From positions 7,973,001 through 8,037,000 of the forward strand of contig NZ_CP063373.1 in NCBI RefSeq assembly GCF_015160855.1: a stretch of 64,000 nucleotides of DNA. The letters are read 5' to 3'. This document shows, piece by piece, positions 1 through 8,875 of this stretch. The notes below the pieces were generated by a model, which was not told the DNA's origin, ran no database searches, and worked only from the letters and a program-made list of their open reading frames with translations. The position numbers and the translations under genes were made by a program. Source of the stretch: Streptomyces ferrugineus. GTDB lineage: Bacteria > Actinomycetota > Actinomycetes > Streptomycetales > Streptomycetaceae. Every line of letters begins with the position of its first letter. The first letter of the stretch is position 1.

Positions 1-110
1 AGCCTGCTCAACTAACAGACAGTCGGTGCGTTTTGGCGTCCCGTGGCCGTAAAGTTTCGGGACGCGGCTCCACATGATGGGTGCCAGGCACAGTCGGAGG
101 AGGAGAGAAA
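1..110. other. Leader or intergenic sequence before cvnC
   Basis: No complete gene is visible. Conservon order is cvnA-cvnB-cvnC-cvnD, so the roadblock/LC7 gene cvnB should end just upstream. An in-frame TAA at 13-15 could be its stop, but too little sequence is present to support a partial CDS. A strong purine-rich ribosome binding site at about 99-107 belongs to the next gene. Confidence 0.4.
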
Positions 111-689
111 GTGGCAACACCCCCAGACGGTTCGTCATCGGGCAACTGGTCGTACGGTCCTGGCCAGGGCCGGAACGACGGTTCCCAGAACCCGAACCGT
201 TACAACTTCCCCTCCACGCCGAGCCAGCGGCAGCCGTACGCCCCGCAGGGCCCCGGGCCCTCGCCGTACGACCAGCCGCCGGCGCCGCGCATCCAGCCGG
301 TGCAGCCGCAGCGACGCGCCCCTGAGCCGGCGCCCGCCGGGGCGTCGAACAACCCCCTGGTGCGCCCGTACGCCATGACCGGCGGCCGGACGCGCCCGCG
401 CTACCAGCTCGCCATCGAGGCGCTGGTGCACACCACCGCGCAGCCGCACCAGATGCAGGGCCAGCTGCCCGAGCATCAGCGGATCTGCAACCTCTGCCGG
501 GAGATCAAGTCGGTGGCCGAGGTCTCGGCCCTGCTGACGATCCCTCTCGGCGTGGCCAGGATCCTCGTCGCCGACTTGGCGGAGGCGGGCCTGGTCGCGA
601 TCCATCAGCCCGGCGGCGACGAGAACGCCGGCGGCCAGCCAGACGTGACACTGCTCGAAAGGGTGCTCAGTGGACTTCGCAAGCTCTAG
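111..689 (+). CDS. cvnC: DUF742 family protein, conservon component CvnC
   Basis: A 192-residue DUF742 protein, the third member of Streptomyces conservons. Conservons are membrane-associated modules of a sensor-like kinase (CvnA), a roadblock protein (CvnB), a DUF742 protein (CvnC) and a Ras-like GTPase (CvnD), often compared with G-protein signalling. The first 90 or so residues are Pro/Gln/Arg-rich and look disordered. The conserved part begins near RPYAMTGGRTRPR and includes the helix-turn-helix-like stretch HQRICNLCREIKSVAEVSALL and ILVADLAEAGLV. The GTG at 111 is chosen because GGAGGAGAG lies just upstream. The gene overlaps cvnD by 20 bases, so translational coupling is likely. Assignment to conservon 1 rests on recalled neighbourhood and is inference. 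Confidence 0.9.
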   Translation: MATPPDGSSSGNWSYGPGQGRNDGSQNPNRYNFPSTPSQRQPYAPQGPGPSPYDQPPAPRIQPVQPQRRAPEPAPAGASNNPLVRPYAMTGGRTRPRYQLAIEALVHTTAQPHQMQGQLPEHQRICNLCREIKSVAEVSALLTIPLGVARILVADLAEAGLVAIHQPGGDENAGGQPDVTLLERVLSGLRKL

Positions 690-1251
690 CGGCGGTCCTT
701 CCCGCTCCACCACCTCCGCGAAGATCGTGGTGGCGGGCGGCTTCGGCGTGGGCAAGACCACGTTCGTCGGCGCCGTCTCGGAGATCAACCCGCTGCGCAC
801 AGAGGCCGTGATGACGTCTGCTTCGGCGGGCATCGACGACCTCACCCACACCGGGGACAAGACGACCACGACGGTCGCCATGGACTTCGGCCGCATCACC
901 CTGGACCAGGACCTGATCCTGTACCTCTTCGGTACGCCCGGCCAGGACCGCTTCTGGTTCATGTGGGACGACCTGGTGCGCGGTGCCATCGGCGCCGTCG
1001 TGCTCGTCGACACCCGGAGGCTCGCCGACTGCTTCCCGGCCGTCGACTACTTCGAGAACTCCGGTCTCCCCTTCGTCATCGCCCTCAACGGCTTCGACGG
1101 CAACCAGCCGTACAACCCGGACGAGGTGCGCGAGGCACTCCAGATCGGCCCTGACACCCCGATCATCACGACGGACGCCCGCCACCGCGCGGACGCGAAG
1201 TCGACGCTCATCACCCTGGTGGAGCACGCTCTGATGGCCCGCCTGCGCTAG
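670..1251 (+). CDS. cvnD: Conservon ATP/GTP-binding protein CvnD
   Basis: A 193-residue small GTPase-like protein, the last member of the conservon. The P-loop GGFGVGKT is at residues 23-30. The switch-II-like GTPGQDRF follows near residue 95, and ALNGFDG stands where Ras-type proteins carry NKxD, as usual for CvnD/MglA-like proteins. It is expected to bind nucleotide and act with the CvnA-C complex at the membrane. The GTG start at 670 lies inside the 3' end of cvnC. A short hairpin directly after the stop may end the conservon transcript. Family membership is secure; its ligand and partners in this strain are unknown. Confidence 0.93.
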   Translation: MDFASSSGGPSRSTTSAKIVVAGGFGVGKTTFVGAVSEINPLRTEAVMTSASAGIDDLTHTGDKTTTTVAMDFGRITLDQDLILYLFGTPGQDRFWFMWDDLVRGAIGAVVLVDTRRLADCFPAVDYFENSGLPFVIALNGFDGNQPYNPDEVREALQIGPDTPIITTDARHRADAKSTLITLVEHALMARLR

Positions 1252-1267
1252 CGGCTCCGCAGCCGCT
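1250..1267 (+). terminator. Weak hairpin after cvnD
   Basis: The arms AGCGGCT (1250-1256) and AGCCGCT (1261-1267) form a 7-bp stem that begins in the cvnD stop codon. There is no U-run, so it may be a processing or weak termination site. Confidence 0.35.
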
Positions 1268-1350
1268 CTTCGGCACCTTTCGCTTGCGGCCCTCGTTCCT
1301 CCTGTGGGAGGGATGGGGGCCGTGAGTCGTTTTCGGGAGGGGATACGGCG

Positions 1351-4300
1351 ATGAGCGCTGAGGCGGCCGCGTTACGGCTGGGGACGACCGTGGCGAACAC
1401 GGCGGCGCAGATCTGGCTCGGCGGCAAGCGGCGCGAGCAGGAACGCCACCTGTCCGTCGAGGAGCTGGCCCGGGTGCGGGTGCCCGGTGTGAAGTTCTCG
1501 CGGAGCGTGAAGCGGCAGTTCGAGCAGATCGCCGACGCGGTGTTCGACCGCCTGGAGCCGTTCCTGGAGCATGAGTTCCGGGGTCTGTCCTCGGCCGGGG
1601 TGGTGGTCGACGCCGTCTGTGACACCTTCGCGGCGGCGGACCTCTCCGACGAGGCGCTGCTGGCGGCGGACGCCCAGCCGGCCGAGCTGATCCGGCGGAT
1701 CACTCGGGCGGTGCGTGCGCCGGTGGGTCTGAACGAGGCCGAAAGCAGCCTGTACGAGCGGCTCTTCGCCGAGTGCGTGGAGTACTACGTCCGGATCGTG
1801 CGCGGTCTGCCGGTGTTCGAGGAGCGGGCGGCTGCGGAACTGCTCGTGCGCACGTCGACGCTGGGCGGTGAGGTGGCCCGTCTGCTGGAGCGCCTGCCGG
1901 ACCGCTCCCTGTTCGCGCCGGAGGGCACGGACCAGGACACGGCGTTCCGGCGCCGGTACCTGGAGCTGGTCAGCGAGAGCCTGGACGAGGTGGAGCTGTT
2001 CCGCCGCGCCTCCGACCGCGCGGCCGCCCAGGTACGGCTGTCGGTGGCGTACGTCAGCCTGCGCGCGACCGGCGACGACAGTGTGTGGCGCCGTACGGCC
2101 CGCTCGCTGCCCCGCCTGCGGGCCGACATGAGCGACTGGGAGGAGGCGGGCGGCGAGGGCTCCGGGATGCGGGTGGAGGCCGCCCTGCGCGGCTCCTCCC
2201 GGGTGCTGCTGCGCGGCGAGGCGGGCTCGGGCAAGACGACGCTGCTGCGCTGGCTGGCGGTCACGGCGGCCCGGGGCGCCTTCACGGGCGAGCTGACGGA
2301 GTGGAACGGCCTGACGCCGGTGTTCGTGAAGCTGCGGGAGTACAGCGGCCGTACGCTGCCGGCGCCGGAGGCGATGCTCGACGGCGTGGCCGCGCCGCTG
2401 ACCGGGATCATGCCCAGGGGCTGGGTGGAGCGGCAGCTCGACGGCGGGCGGGCGCTGCTGCTGATCGACGGCGTGGACGAGCTGCTCGACCGGGAGCGGC
2501 GGGCGGTGCGGGACTGGCTGCGGCGACTGCTGTCCACGTACGGCGGGGTGCGGGTGGTGGTGACGTCCCGGCCGGCCGCGGCGGGCGCGGACTGGCTGCG
2601 CCGGGAGGACTTCGCGGCGCTGCACCTGGACCGGATGACGCCGCCGGACCTCGCCGCGTTCGTACGGCAGTGGCATCAGGCGGTACGGGAGCTGGGGGAC
2701 GAGCTGCCGTGTGGGGTCGACGACCTCCCGCAGTACGAACAGTCGTTGCTGACGAGTCTGAAGGACCGGGCACATCTGCAGTCGCTGGCGGGGACTCCGT
2801 TGCTGGCGGCGATGCTGTGTGCGATGCATCTGAACCGGGGGCGGCAACTGCCGCGGGACCGGATGGAGTTGTACCGCAGTGCCCTGCACACACTGGTGCA
2901 CGACCGGGACGCGAACCGGAACGTGCCGAGCGCGGTGGACAGTGCGCTGAGCCTCGGCGACAAGCTGATCCTGCTGCGGGATCTGGCGTGGCGGCTGTCG
3001 GACAACAACCGCAGCGAGATCGCGCTGGAGCAGGCGGCGGTGCATGTGGGGGCGCGGTTGCGGGCGATGCGGCATCTGGAGCCGATGGACGGCGAGTCGG
3101 TGCTGCGGCGGTTGCGGGACCGCTCGGGGCTGCTGCGCTCCCCCGCCCAGGGGCGGCTGGACTTCGTGCACCGGACGTTCCAGGAGTACCTCGCGGCGGA
3201 GGAGGCGGCCGAAGAGGACCGGATCGGCAATCTGGTCGGACGGGCGCATCTGGATCTGTGGCGGGAGACGGTCATCATGGCGGCGGGGCATGCGAACGCT
3301 CGGCAGCGGGAGGAGCTGCTCGGCGGGATCCTGGACCGGGCGGAGCAGGAGCCTCGGTATGCGCGGGCGCTGCGGTTGGTGGCGGCGTCCTGTCAGGAGA
3401 CGTTGCCGTCGGTGTCGGCGGGGGTGGCGGCGCGGCTGGAGGAGGCGGTGTCGCGGCTCCTGCCGCCGCGGCGGGAGACGGACCCACCGGCGTTGGCGAC
3501 CGTGGGGCCGAGTCTGCTGCGCAGGCTGCCGCGGTCGGGGGCCGGGCTGACGGAGAAGGCCGCGGCGCAGACGGTGCGGACTGTCGCGCTGATCGGTGGG
3601 GAGGAGGCGTTGGGAGTTCTGGAGGGGTTCGTGGGGGACGGCCGAGACGACGTGGTCCGTGCCCTCATCGATGCGTGGGCCTACTTCGACGCGGAGCTCT
3701 ACGCGGACCGAGTACTGTCGCGGATGCCCCTCAAAGCCCGATCGGTCAAGCTCACCCACTCCGGCCAGTGGCGGCCTCTGACCCGGCTGGAGTCGGTCAC
3801 CAGCCTGGAAATCGGCTACCCCTTCATGGAGTTCGCGGCCCTGAGTGAGCTGTCGGCACTGACCGACCTGGTCCTGTTCGAGCTGCGCGGCGAGGTCGAC
3901 CTTCAGGTGCTCCGGAGCCACCCCGCTCTGGACTTCCTCGCCCTGATCGGCGACATGTCGGTGAAACACCTCGGAGCCCTCCGCGAACTGGAGCGGCTGA
4001 AGGCCCTCTTTCTCTACCTCGGCGACACCTCTCAGCTCGGCGACCTGCGACTCGGAGAAAGCGTCCACACCGTCGGGCTCTCGAGCGTGGGAGCGTCCAC
4101 GGACCTGTCCGTTCTCGGCGGCTGCTACCACCTGAGGACCCTGCACCTGTTCGCCGACGAACCCTGTCTGCCCAAGGGACTGCACACGGTGTTCGCACTG
4201 GCTGGTCTGCGCCTGACCCTCCACGGCTTGGACATCGCCGCCTGGCTGGAATCGCCGGACTTCGCACCGCCCAAGGTGCGGCAACTCAGCTTGCACCGCT

Positions 4301-4362
4301 GCGTCCTGCCGTCAGATCCCGGCGCCCTGGAGTTCCCCGGCGTCGACGTCCACATCCACTGA
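1351..4362 (+). CDS. NACHT-domain STAND ATPase with C-terminal leucine-rich repeats
   Basis: A 1003-residue NLR-like protein. Residues 1-270 are helical and resemble the NACHT N-terminal helical (NNH) effector/adaptor regions of Streptomyces. The NACHT ATPase follows, with Walker A GEAGSGKT at 289-296 and Walker B LLLIDGVDE at about 369-377. The LDFVHRTFQEYLAA stretch typical of NACHT helical domains comes after. From about residue 800 to the end there are irregular leucine-rich repeats (LEIGYPF, LSALTDLVLFEL, LERLKALFLYL), the usual sensor position. Bacterial NACHT proteins are linked to antiphage immunity and to signalling; no dedicated effector nuclease or protease motif is obvious here. 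Codon 8 (1372-1374) is TTA, implying dependence on the bldA tRNA. GGGAGGGG upstream supports the ATG at 1351. The gene stands alone between cvnD and accE. Confidence 0.9.
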   Translation: MSAEAAALRLGTTVANTAAQIWLGGKRREQERHLSVEELARVRVPGVKFSRSVKRQFEQIADAVFDRLEPFLEHEFRGLSSAGVVVDAVCDTFAAADLSDEALLAADAQPAELIRRITRAVRAPVGLNEAESSLYERLFAECVEYYVRIVRGLPVFEERAAAELLVRTSTLGGEVARLLERLPDRSLFAPEGTDQDTAFRRRYLELVSESLDEVELFRRASDRAAAQVRLSVAYVSLRATGDDSVWRRTARSLPRLRADMSDWEEAGGEGSGMRVEAALRGSSRVLLRGEAGSGKTTLLRWLAVTAARGAFTGELTEWNGLTPVFVKLREYSGRTLPAPEAMLDGVAAPLTGIMPRGWVERQLDGGRALLLIDGVDELLDRERRAVRDWLRRLLSTYGGVRVVVTSRPAAAGADWLRREDFAALHLDRMTPPDLAAFVRQWHQAVRELGDELPCGVDDLPQYEQSLLTSLKDRAHLQSLAGTPLLAAMLCAMHLNRGRQLPRDRMELYRSALHTLVHDRDANRNVPSAVDSALSLGDKLILLRDLAWRLSDNNRSEIALEQAAVHVGARLRAMRHLEPMDGESVLRRLRDRSGLLRSPAQGRLDFVHRTFQEYLAAEEAAEEDRIGNLVGRAHLDLWRETVIMAAGHANARQREELLGGILDRAEQEPRYARALRLVAASCQETLPSVSAGVAARLEEAVSRLLPPRRETDPPALATVGPSLLRRLPRSGAGLTEKAAAQTVRTVALIGGEEALGVLEGFVGDGRDDVVRALIDAWAYFDAELYADRVLSRMPLKARSVKLTHSGQWRPLTRLESVTSLEIGYPFMEFAALSELSALTDLVLFELRGEVDLQVLRSHPALDFLALIGDMSVKHLGALRELERLKALFLYLGDTSQLGDLRLGESVHTVGLSSVGASTDLSVLGGCYHLRTLHLFADEPCLPKGLHTVFALAGLRLTLHGLDIAAWLESPDFAPPKVRQLSLHRCVLPSDPGALEFPGVDVHIH

Positions 4363-4369
4363 ACACGCA

Positions 4370-4412
4370 CCACGGCCCCGCCCTCCCCCGGTGGGGGAGA
4401 ACAGGGCCGTGG
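4370..4412. terminator. Bidirectional terminator between the NACHT gene and accE
   Basis: Nested perfect inverted repeats separate the convergent genes: an outer 9-bp stem, CCACGGCCC (4370-4378) with GGGCCGTGG (4404-4412), and an inner 7-bp stem, CTCCCCC (4383-4389) with GGGGGAG (4393-4399). Confidence 0.7.
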
Positions 4413-4426
4413 CCACACTCAGGAAG

Positions 4427-4621
4427 TCAGCGCCAGCTGTGCGGTGCCCGGAAGCCCGGCTCGCGCTCCAGGCGGCGCCAGCCGGCCTTCGCGCGGCCGC
4501 GGTGGGCCGGGGTGGTGGCGGAGGGCTGGGCGGCGGCGCGGGCCAGGAGGATCGCCGTGATGGCGGCGACTTCCTCGGGCTCGGCGTGGCCCTTCTCGAC
4601 GCGGATGTCAGGGAGGTTCAT
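4427..4621 (-). CDS. accE: Acyl-CoA carboxylase epsilon subunit
   Basis: A 64-residue protein matching the small epsilon subunit of actinobacterial acyl-CoA carboxylases, which stimulates and stabilises the carboxyltransferase (beta) hexamer. The N-terminal EVAAITAILLARAAA resembles the family's conserved helix. The C-terminal SWRR/APHSW-type ending, here GFRAPHSWR, is also typical. It lies 46 bases downstream of the beta-subunit gene on the same strand and is probably co-transcribed. The biotin-carrying alpha subunit is not in this window. Confidence 0.92.
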   Translation of the reverse strand: MNLPDIRVEKGHAEPEEVAAITAILLARAAAQPSATTPAHRGRAKAGWRRLEREPGFRAPHSWR

Positions 4622-4667
4622 GGGTGTCAGTCTCCGTGAGAGAGGTTTCCGCAGCGGTACCGGTGGG

Positions 4668-6251
4668 TTACTGCGGGGGGTTGCCGTGCTTGCGGGACGG
4701 CAGGTCCGCGTGCTTGGTGTGGAGCATCGCCAGGGAACGGACGAGGACTTCGCGGGTCTCCGCGGGGTCGATCACGTCGTCCACCAGGCCCCGCTCCGCC
4801 GCGTAGTACGGGTGCATGAGCTCGGACTTGTACTCCTTGACCATGCGGGCCCGCATGGCGTCGGGGTCCTCGGCGTCGGCGATCTGACGGCGGAAGATGA
4901 CGTTGGCCGCGCCTTCCGCGCCCATCACCGCGATCTCGTTCGTCGGCCAGGCATAGGTGAGGTCGGCACCGATGGACTGGCTGTCCATCACGATGTACGC
5001 ACCTCCGTACGCCTTGCGCAGGATCAGCGAGATCCGCGGCACGGTCGCGTTGCAGTAGGCGTAGAGCAGCTTCGCGCCGTGGCGGATGATTCCGCCGTGT
5101 TCCTGGTCGACGCCGGGGAGGAAGCCCGGCACGTCCAGGAAAGTGACGATCGGGATGTTAAAAGCGTCACACATCTGGACAAAGCGCGCAGCTTTTTCCG
5201 ACGCCTCGATGTCCAGGACGCCCGCCAGCACCTGCGGCTGGTTGGCGATGATGCCCACCACCTGGCCGTCCAGCCGGGCCAGCGCGCAGATGATGTTCCG
5301 CGCCCAGCGCTCGTGGACCTCCAGGTAGTCGCCGTCGTCGACGATCTCCTCGATGACCTTGGCCATGTCGTACGGCCGGTTGCCGTCCGCCGGGACCAGG
5401 TCGAGGAGCACGTCGCTGCGGCGGTCCGGGGCGTCCGTGGACTCCGCGCGGGGCGGGTTCTCACGGTTGTTCTGCGGGAGCAGCGACAGGAGGTAGCGCA
5501 CCTCGGCGATGCACGTCTCCTCGTCGTCGTACGCGAAGTGGCAGACGCCGGAGGTCTCGGCGTGCACGTCCGCGCCGCCCAGGCCGTTCTGGGTGATCTC
5601 CTCGCCCGTCACCGCCTTGACCACGTCCGGGCCGGTGATGAACATCTGGGACGTGTCGCGGACCATGAAGACGAAGTCCGTCAGCGCCGGGCTGTACGCC
5701 GCACCGCCCGCGCACGGGCCGAGCATGACGCTGATCTGCGGGATGACGCCGGACGCCTTGGTGTTGCGCTGGAAGATGCCGCCGTAGCCGGCGAGGGCGG
5801 AGACGCCCTCCTGGATCCGGGCGCCGGCGCCGTCGTTGAGGGAGACCAGCGGCGCGCCCGCCGCGATGGCCATGTCCATGATCTTGTGGATCTTCGTGGC
5901 GTGGGCCTCGCCCAGCGCACCGCCGAAGATGCGGAAGTCATGGGCGTAGACGAAGACCGTACGGCCCTCCACCGTGCCCCAGCCGGTGATGACACCGTCG
6001 GTGTACGGCTTCTTGGCCTCCAGACCGAACCCCTGGGCCCGGTGCCGGCGCAGTTGCTCGACCTCCCGGAAGGAACCCGGGTCCAGGAGCAGCTCGATGC
6101 GCTCCCGGGCGGTCAGCTTGCCCTTGGCGTGCTGCGCCGCGGTCGCCTTCTCGCTCGGGCCGGCCAGCGCCTGGGCACGGATCTCGTGCAGCTCGGCCGT
6201 CCGCCCGCGGGCGTCGATCGGCTCACCCGGTGCCTCATCCAAAACGGTCAT
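4668..6251 (-). CDS. pccB: Acyl-CoA carboxylase beta (carboxyltransferase) subunit, acetyl/propionyl-CoA type
   Basis: A 527-residue carboxyltransferase that moves the carboxyl group from carboxybiotin to acetyl- or propionyl-CoA, supplying malonyl- or methylmalonyl-CoA for lipids and polyketides. N-terminal crotonase-like half: GKLTARERIELLLDPGSF, VYAHDFRIFGGALGEAH and the glycine-rich oxyanion region GPCAGGAAYSPAL. C-terminal half: FLDVPGFLPG and RKAYGGAYIVMDSQSIGAD. Full length for the family. The residue controlling acetyl versus propionyl preference was not examined. It pairs with accE downstream; by recalled gene order it corresponds to the gene called accB in S. coelicolor. Confidence 0.93.
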   Translation of the reverse strand: MTVLDEAPGEPIDARGRTAELHEIRAQALAGPSEKATAAQHAKGKLTARERIELLLDPGSFREVEQLRRHRAQGFGLEAKKPYTDGVITGWGTVEGRTVFVYAHDFRIFGGALGEAHATKIHKIMDMAIAAGAPLVSLNDGAGARIQEGVSALAGYGGIFQRNTKASGVIPQISVMLGPCAGGAAYSPALTDFVFMVRDTSQMFITGPDVVKAVTGEEITQNGLGGADVHAETSGVCHFAYDDEETCIAEVRYLLSLLPQNNRENPPRAESTDAPDRRSDVLLDLVPADGNRPYDMAKVIEEIVDDGDYLEVHERWARNIICALARLDGQVVGIIANQPQVLAGVLDIEASEKAARFVQMCDAFNIPIVTFLDVPGFLPGVDQEHGGIIRHGAKLLYAYCNATVPRISLILRKAYGGAYIVMDSQSIGADLTYAWPTNEIAVMGAEGAANVIFRRQIADAEDPDAMRARMVKEYKSELMHPYYAAERGLVDDVIDPAETREVLVRSLAMLHTKHADLPSRKHGNPPQ

Positions 6252-6405
6252 GTAGCGACCTTACGAAGGACGCGCTGGAAAGCGAGCCGTTGACTCCGTA
6301 CAGTCTCCGGACCCATTTCCTGGTACCACTGAACAGAACCATGACGGCATGCAGCCTTTCCGACTGCTCAGAGGGCGTGTGGGTTGTGGAGGTCACACAA
6401 AGCCG

Positions 6406-8709
6406 TCAGGCGAGAGCCACCTCACATCGATGGGTCGCGCATACCATCCCCGGAGTGACACGGATGCTCAGCCGGCGTCCCGTCGAGAGGATCTCGACCG
6501 AGTCGTCCGCCCGCAGGACCCGCCGTACGGGGTGGTCCCAGCCGATCTCCAGCGGCTCTCCCGTGCGGGGCGGCTCGCTCACGCAGAGCGTAGCGGTCCG
6601 GCCCCGGCGGCGGAGCAGGACACTCGCGCCGGCGGAGGCGGTGAGCGGGCCCGCCGTGCCCGGCTGCCAGAAGTTGGCGGCCGTCAGCCCCAGGGAGGGG
6701 ACCTGGACCGCCTGGCGGGCGGCGTCGTTGGCGAGGACCGACAGCCACCTCCGGTCGGCGGCCCGGGCGGCCACCTCCGCGCGGCGGGCGCCGGGCATGA
6801 GCAGATAGAGGTAGGTCGCGTCCTCCGGGTCGGTGCCGTGGTCGAGCCACAGGGTCTGCCAGCGGCGCGTGCGGCGCTCGGCGGTGCTGGTGGTGTTGAT
6901 GTCGGACCAGGCGCCGGTGCGGTCCTCGCGCAGGGTGCGCAGTGCGCCGTACGGCACCACCCAGCCGCCGTGGCCCTCCAGATGGGCCCAGCCCCGGCCG
7001 CGTACGAGGGCCGGTGTGCCCCGCTCCCCCAGGTTGCGGTTGTCGACGACGGTCTCGACGGGGACGCCGTCCGTGCAGGTGATCCCGGCACCGAGGCAGA
7101 GCACGGCGTCGGCGACGCAGAACCACGACTTGCGGGCCCGCAGCGTCGAGCCCAGCCCCTTCAGGTGCTGTCCGATCGCCGCGTACTCGCCGTCGGTGGT
7201 GCCGCCGACCCATCGCACGCCGGGCTTGGGCTCGCCCCACTCGCCGCCGGCCTTGTCGGGGAGGTGGAGCGTGGAGACGGTCGTGCCGGGGAGGCGGTAC
7301 CAGTCGACGGTCGGCCAGTACCAGTCGGTGTACTGGTCGCCGAGGCCGTCCGCCCACCAGTAGAGCATTCCGGCGCCGGTGTGCCAGCCGCGCGGGTTCT
7401 CGCCGTTGCCGCACTCGTAGTACGCGATGCGGTCGCTGGCCATCGCGATGTTCGCGACGAAGCGCGGGCGGCGGTGGACGGCCCGGTCCATGGCGGCGAA
7501 GAGGTGGTGGCCGGTCGGGTCGGGGGTCGCGGGGACCGGGGACCCGGCGACCGCGTGCAGCCGTGCCAGGTCGGCGACGCCGAACTGAGGGGCCGTCAGG
7601 ATCGGTGTGACGGCGTCCCGTTCGATCCATCCCTTGACACGGCCGTACCAGCGCTCGCGTTCCGCGGTGCTCGCGCCGGCCGCCAGCAGAGCGATCGCGG
7701 CGATGATCCCCTGCCCGTGGTAGTGGTCGCTGCGCATCACCCGCCGGTCGTCGCCCTTGAGGAGACCGCGGCTGATGGCACGGCCGTTGACGCTGTCCAT
7801 CACCAGTCCGTCGTGGATGAGGGGAGCGTAGGCGCGCTCGACGCTGTCGAGGACGATCTGCCTGCCCGGGTCGGTCACCTCCCACTCGGATCCGGCGAGC
7901 AGGGCGAAGAGGCGGCCGAGGCCGTCGAGGAGGACCTGGCCGTAGGTGCCGGAGTAGGCGACCCAGGTGTGCTGCACGAAGGAGCCGTCGGAGTAGAGGC
8001 CGTCGCCCTCGGTGACGTACGGGAAGACCGGGGAGAGCGCGTCGCGGGCGAGGGCGATCTTCGCCGGGGCGCGGCCGAGGATGCCGCGCAGGGCGACGCT
8101 GCGGCACAGGTCGACGCGGTTGGCGCCGGTGGAGGTGCCGGAGTAGTCGGTGAGCATCGCGTCCGGGACGAAGTGGTCGACGGCGGCGCAGGCGGCGTCG
8201 ATCCGGGCGTCGGTGAGGTGGTCGTGGAGGGCGGCCGCGATGTCCGTCAGCAGGCGCGGGCTGCCGATCTGCCACTCCCACCAGTTGCCGTAACGGGTGG
8301 TGGAGGGGTTGTAGACGGTGGCGGAGAGATGGTCGAGGCCGCGCAGTACGTCGGCGAGGAGGGCCGGGTCGGCGGTGGATCCGGTGCCCTGCTGGACGTA
8401 GGCCCGGGTCATGGTCCACAGGCGGCCGTAGCTCCGGGTGATGCCGGCGGGCGGGTCGAAGGGCTGGCCGGGCCACAGCGAGGTGGGGGTGGGGGCCATG
8501 GTCGCCCGGTAGCCACGGGCGAGGGTGCCGGTCTCGGCGAGGCGGGCGGCGTACGGCTCGGCGGCGGGGTCGTAGCCGGTGCCGAGGGCGATGTCGAGCC
8601 AGCGTCGGCGGAGGGTGTCGTAGGGGTCGGCGACGGCGCCGCGGGCGGCGGGAGCGGCCGTGGCCAGGAGCGCCGTCGCGAGTAAGACGGCTCGGCGGGT
8701 CGGTCCCAT
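6406..8709 (-). CDS. Secreted polysaccharide lyase family 8 (hyaluronate/chondroitin/xanthan lyase type)
   Basis: About 767 residues. The N-terminus MGPTRRAVLLATALLATAA is a Tat-like signal (twin Arg, hydrophobic core, Ala-rich cleavage region). The mature protein shows PL8 hallmarks: the alpha/alpha toroid motif NWWEWQIGSPRLL, the catalytic His/Tyr region SDGSFVQHTWVAYSGTYGQ, and later beta-sandwich domains. Such enzymes cleave uronic-acid polysaccharides by beta-elimination outside the cell; the substrate cannot be set from sequence. AGGGGA six bases upstream favours the ATG at 8709; in-frame starts at 8742 and 8760 are alternatives. Codon 9 (8685-8683) is TTA, inside the signal peptide, so the enzyme is probably bldA-dependent. 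Confidence 0.88.
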   Translation of the reverse strand: MGPTRRAVLLATALLATAAPAARGAVADPYDTLRRRWLDIALGTGYDPAAEPYAARLAETGTLARGYRATMAPTPTSLWPGQPFDPPAGITRSYGRLWTMTRAYVQQGTGSTADPALLADVLRGLDHLSATVYNPSTTRYGNWWEWQIGSPRLLTDIAAALHDHLTDARIDAACAAVDHFVPDAMLTDYSGTSTGANRVDLCRSVALRGILGRAPAKIALARDALSPVFPYVTEGDGLYSDGSFVQHTWVAYSGTYGQVLLDGLGRLFALLAGSEWEVTDPGRQIVLDSVERAYAPLIHDGLVMDSVNGRAISRGLLKGDDRRVMRSDHYHGQGIIAAIALLAAGASTAERERWYGRVKGWIERDAVTPILTAPQFGVADLARLHAVAGSPVPATPDPTGHHLFAAMDRAVHRRPRFVANIAMASDRIAYYECGNGENPRGWHTGAGMLYWWADGLGDQYTDWYWPTVDWYRLPGTTVSTLHLPDKAGGEWGEPKPGVRWVGGTTDGEYAAIGQHLKGLGSTLRARKSWFCVADAVLCLGAGITCTDGVPVETVVDNRNLGERGTPALVRGRGWAHLEGHGGWVVPYGALRTLREDRTGAWSDINTTSTAERRTRRWQTLWLDHGTDPEDATYLYLLMPGARRAEVAARAADRRWLSVLANDAARQAVQVPSLGLTAANFWQPGTAGPLTASAGASVLLRRRGRTATLCVSEPPRTGEPLEIGWDHPVRRVLRADDSVEILSTGRRLSIRVTPGMVCATHRCEVALA

Positions 8710-8794
8710 GGGTCCCCTGGAGGCTCTCCGGTGTGGGTTCATGCCCTGGGCATCTACCACCTCAGAGTAGTCACGCCAACACTTTGCGGATGAT

Positions 8795-8854
8795 GTTGAA
8801 TCCTGAACGGAATAGCCCTAAGGTCGGTCGCGTTGATGTGGTTCAACGTTCAAC
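8795..8854 (+). promoter_or_regulatory. Repeated TTCAAC/GTTGAA motifs before the YceI gene
   Basis: GTTGAA (8795-8800), GTTGATGTGGTTCAAC (8832-8847) and a second GTTCAAC (8848-8854) form an array of inverted and direct copies within 80 bases of the YceI start. This looks like a repressor or activator binding array. The cognate regulator is unknown and none is adjacent. Confidence 0.45.
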
Positions 8855-8875
8855 ATTCTCTCGAAGGAGCACGTC

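Noticed and set aside
1372..4296. A 974-residue antisense frame opposite the NACHT gene
   Set aside because: Gln/Arg/His-rich text without domains, produced by GC bias on the reverse strand of a well-supported gene.
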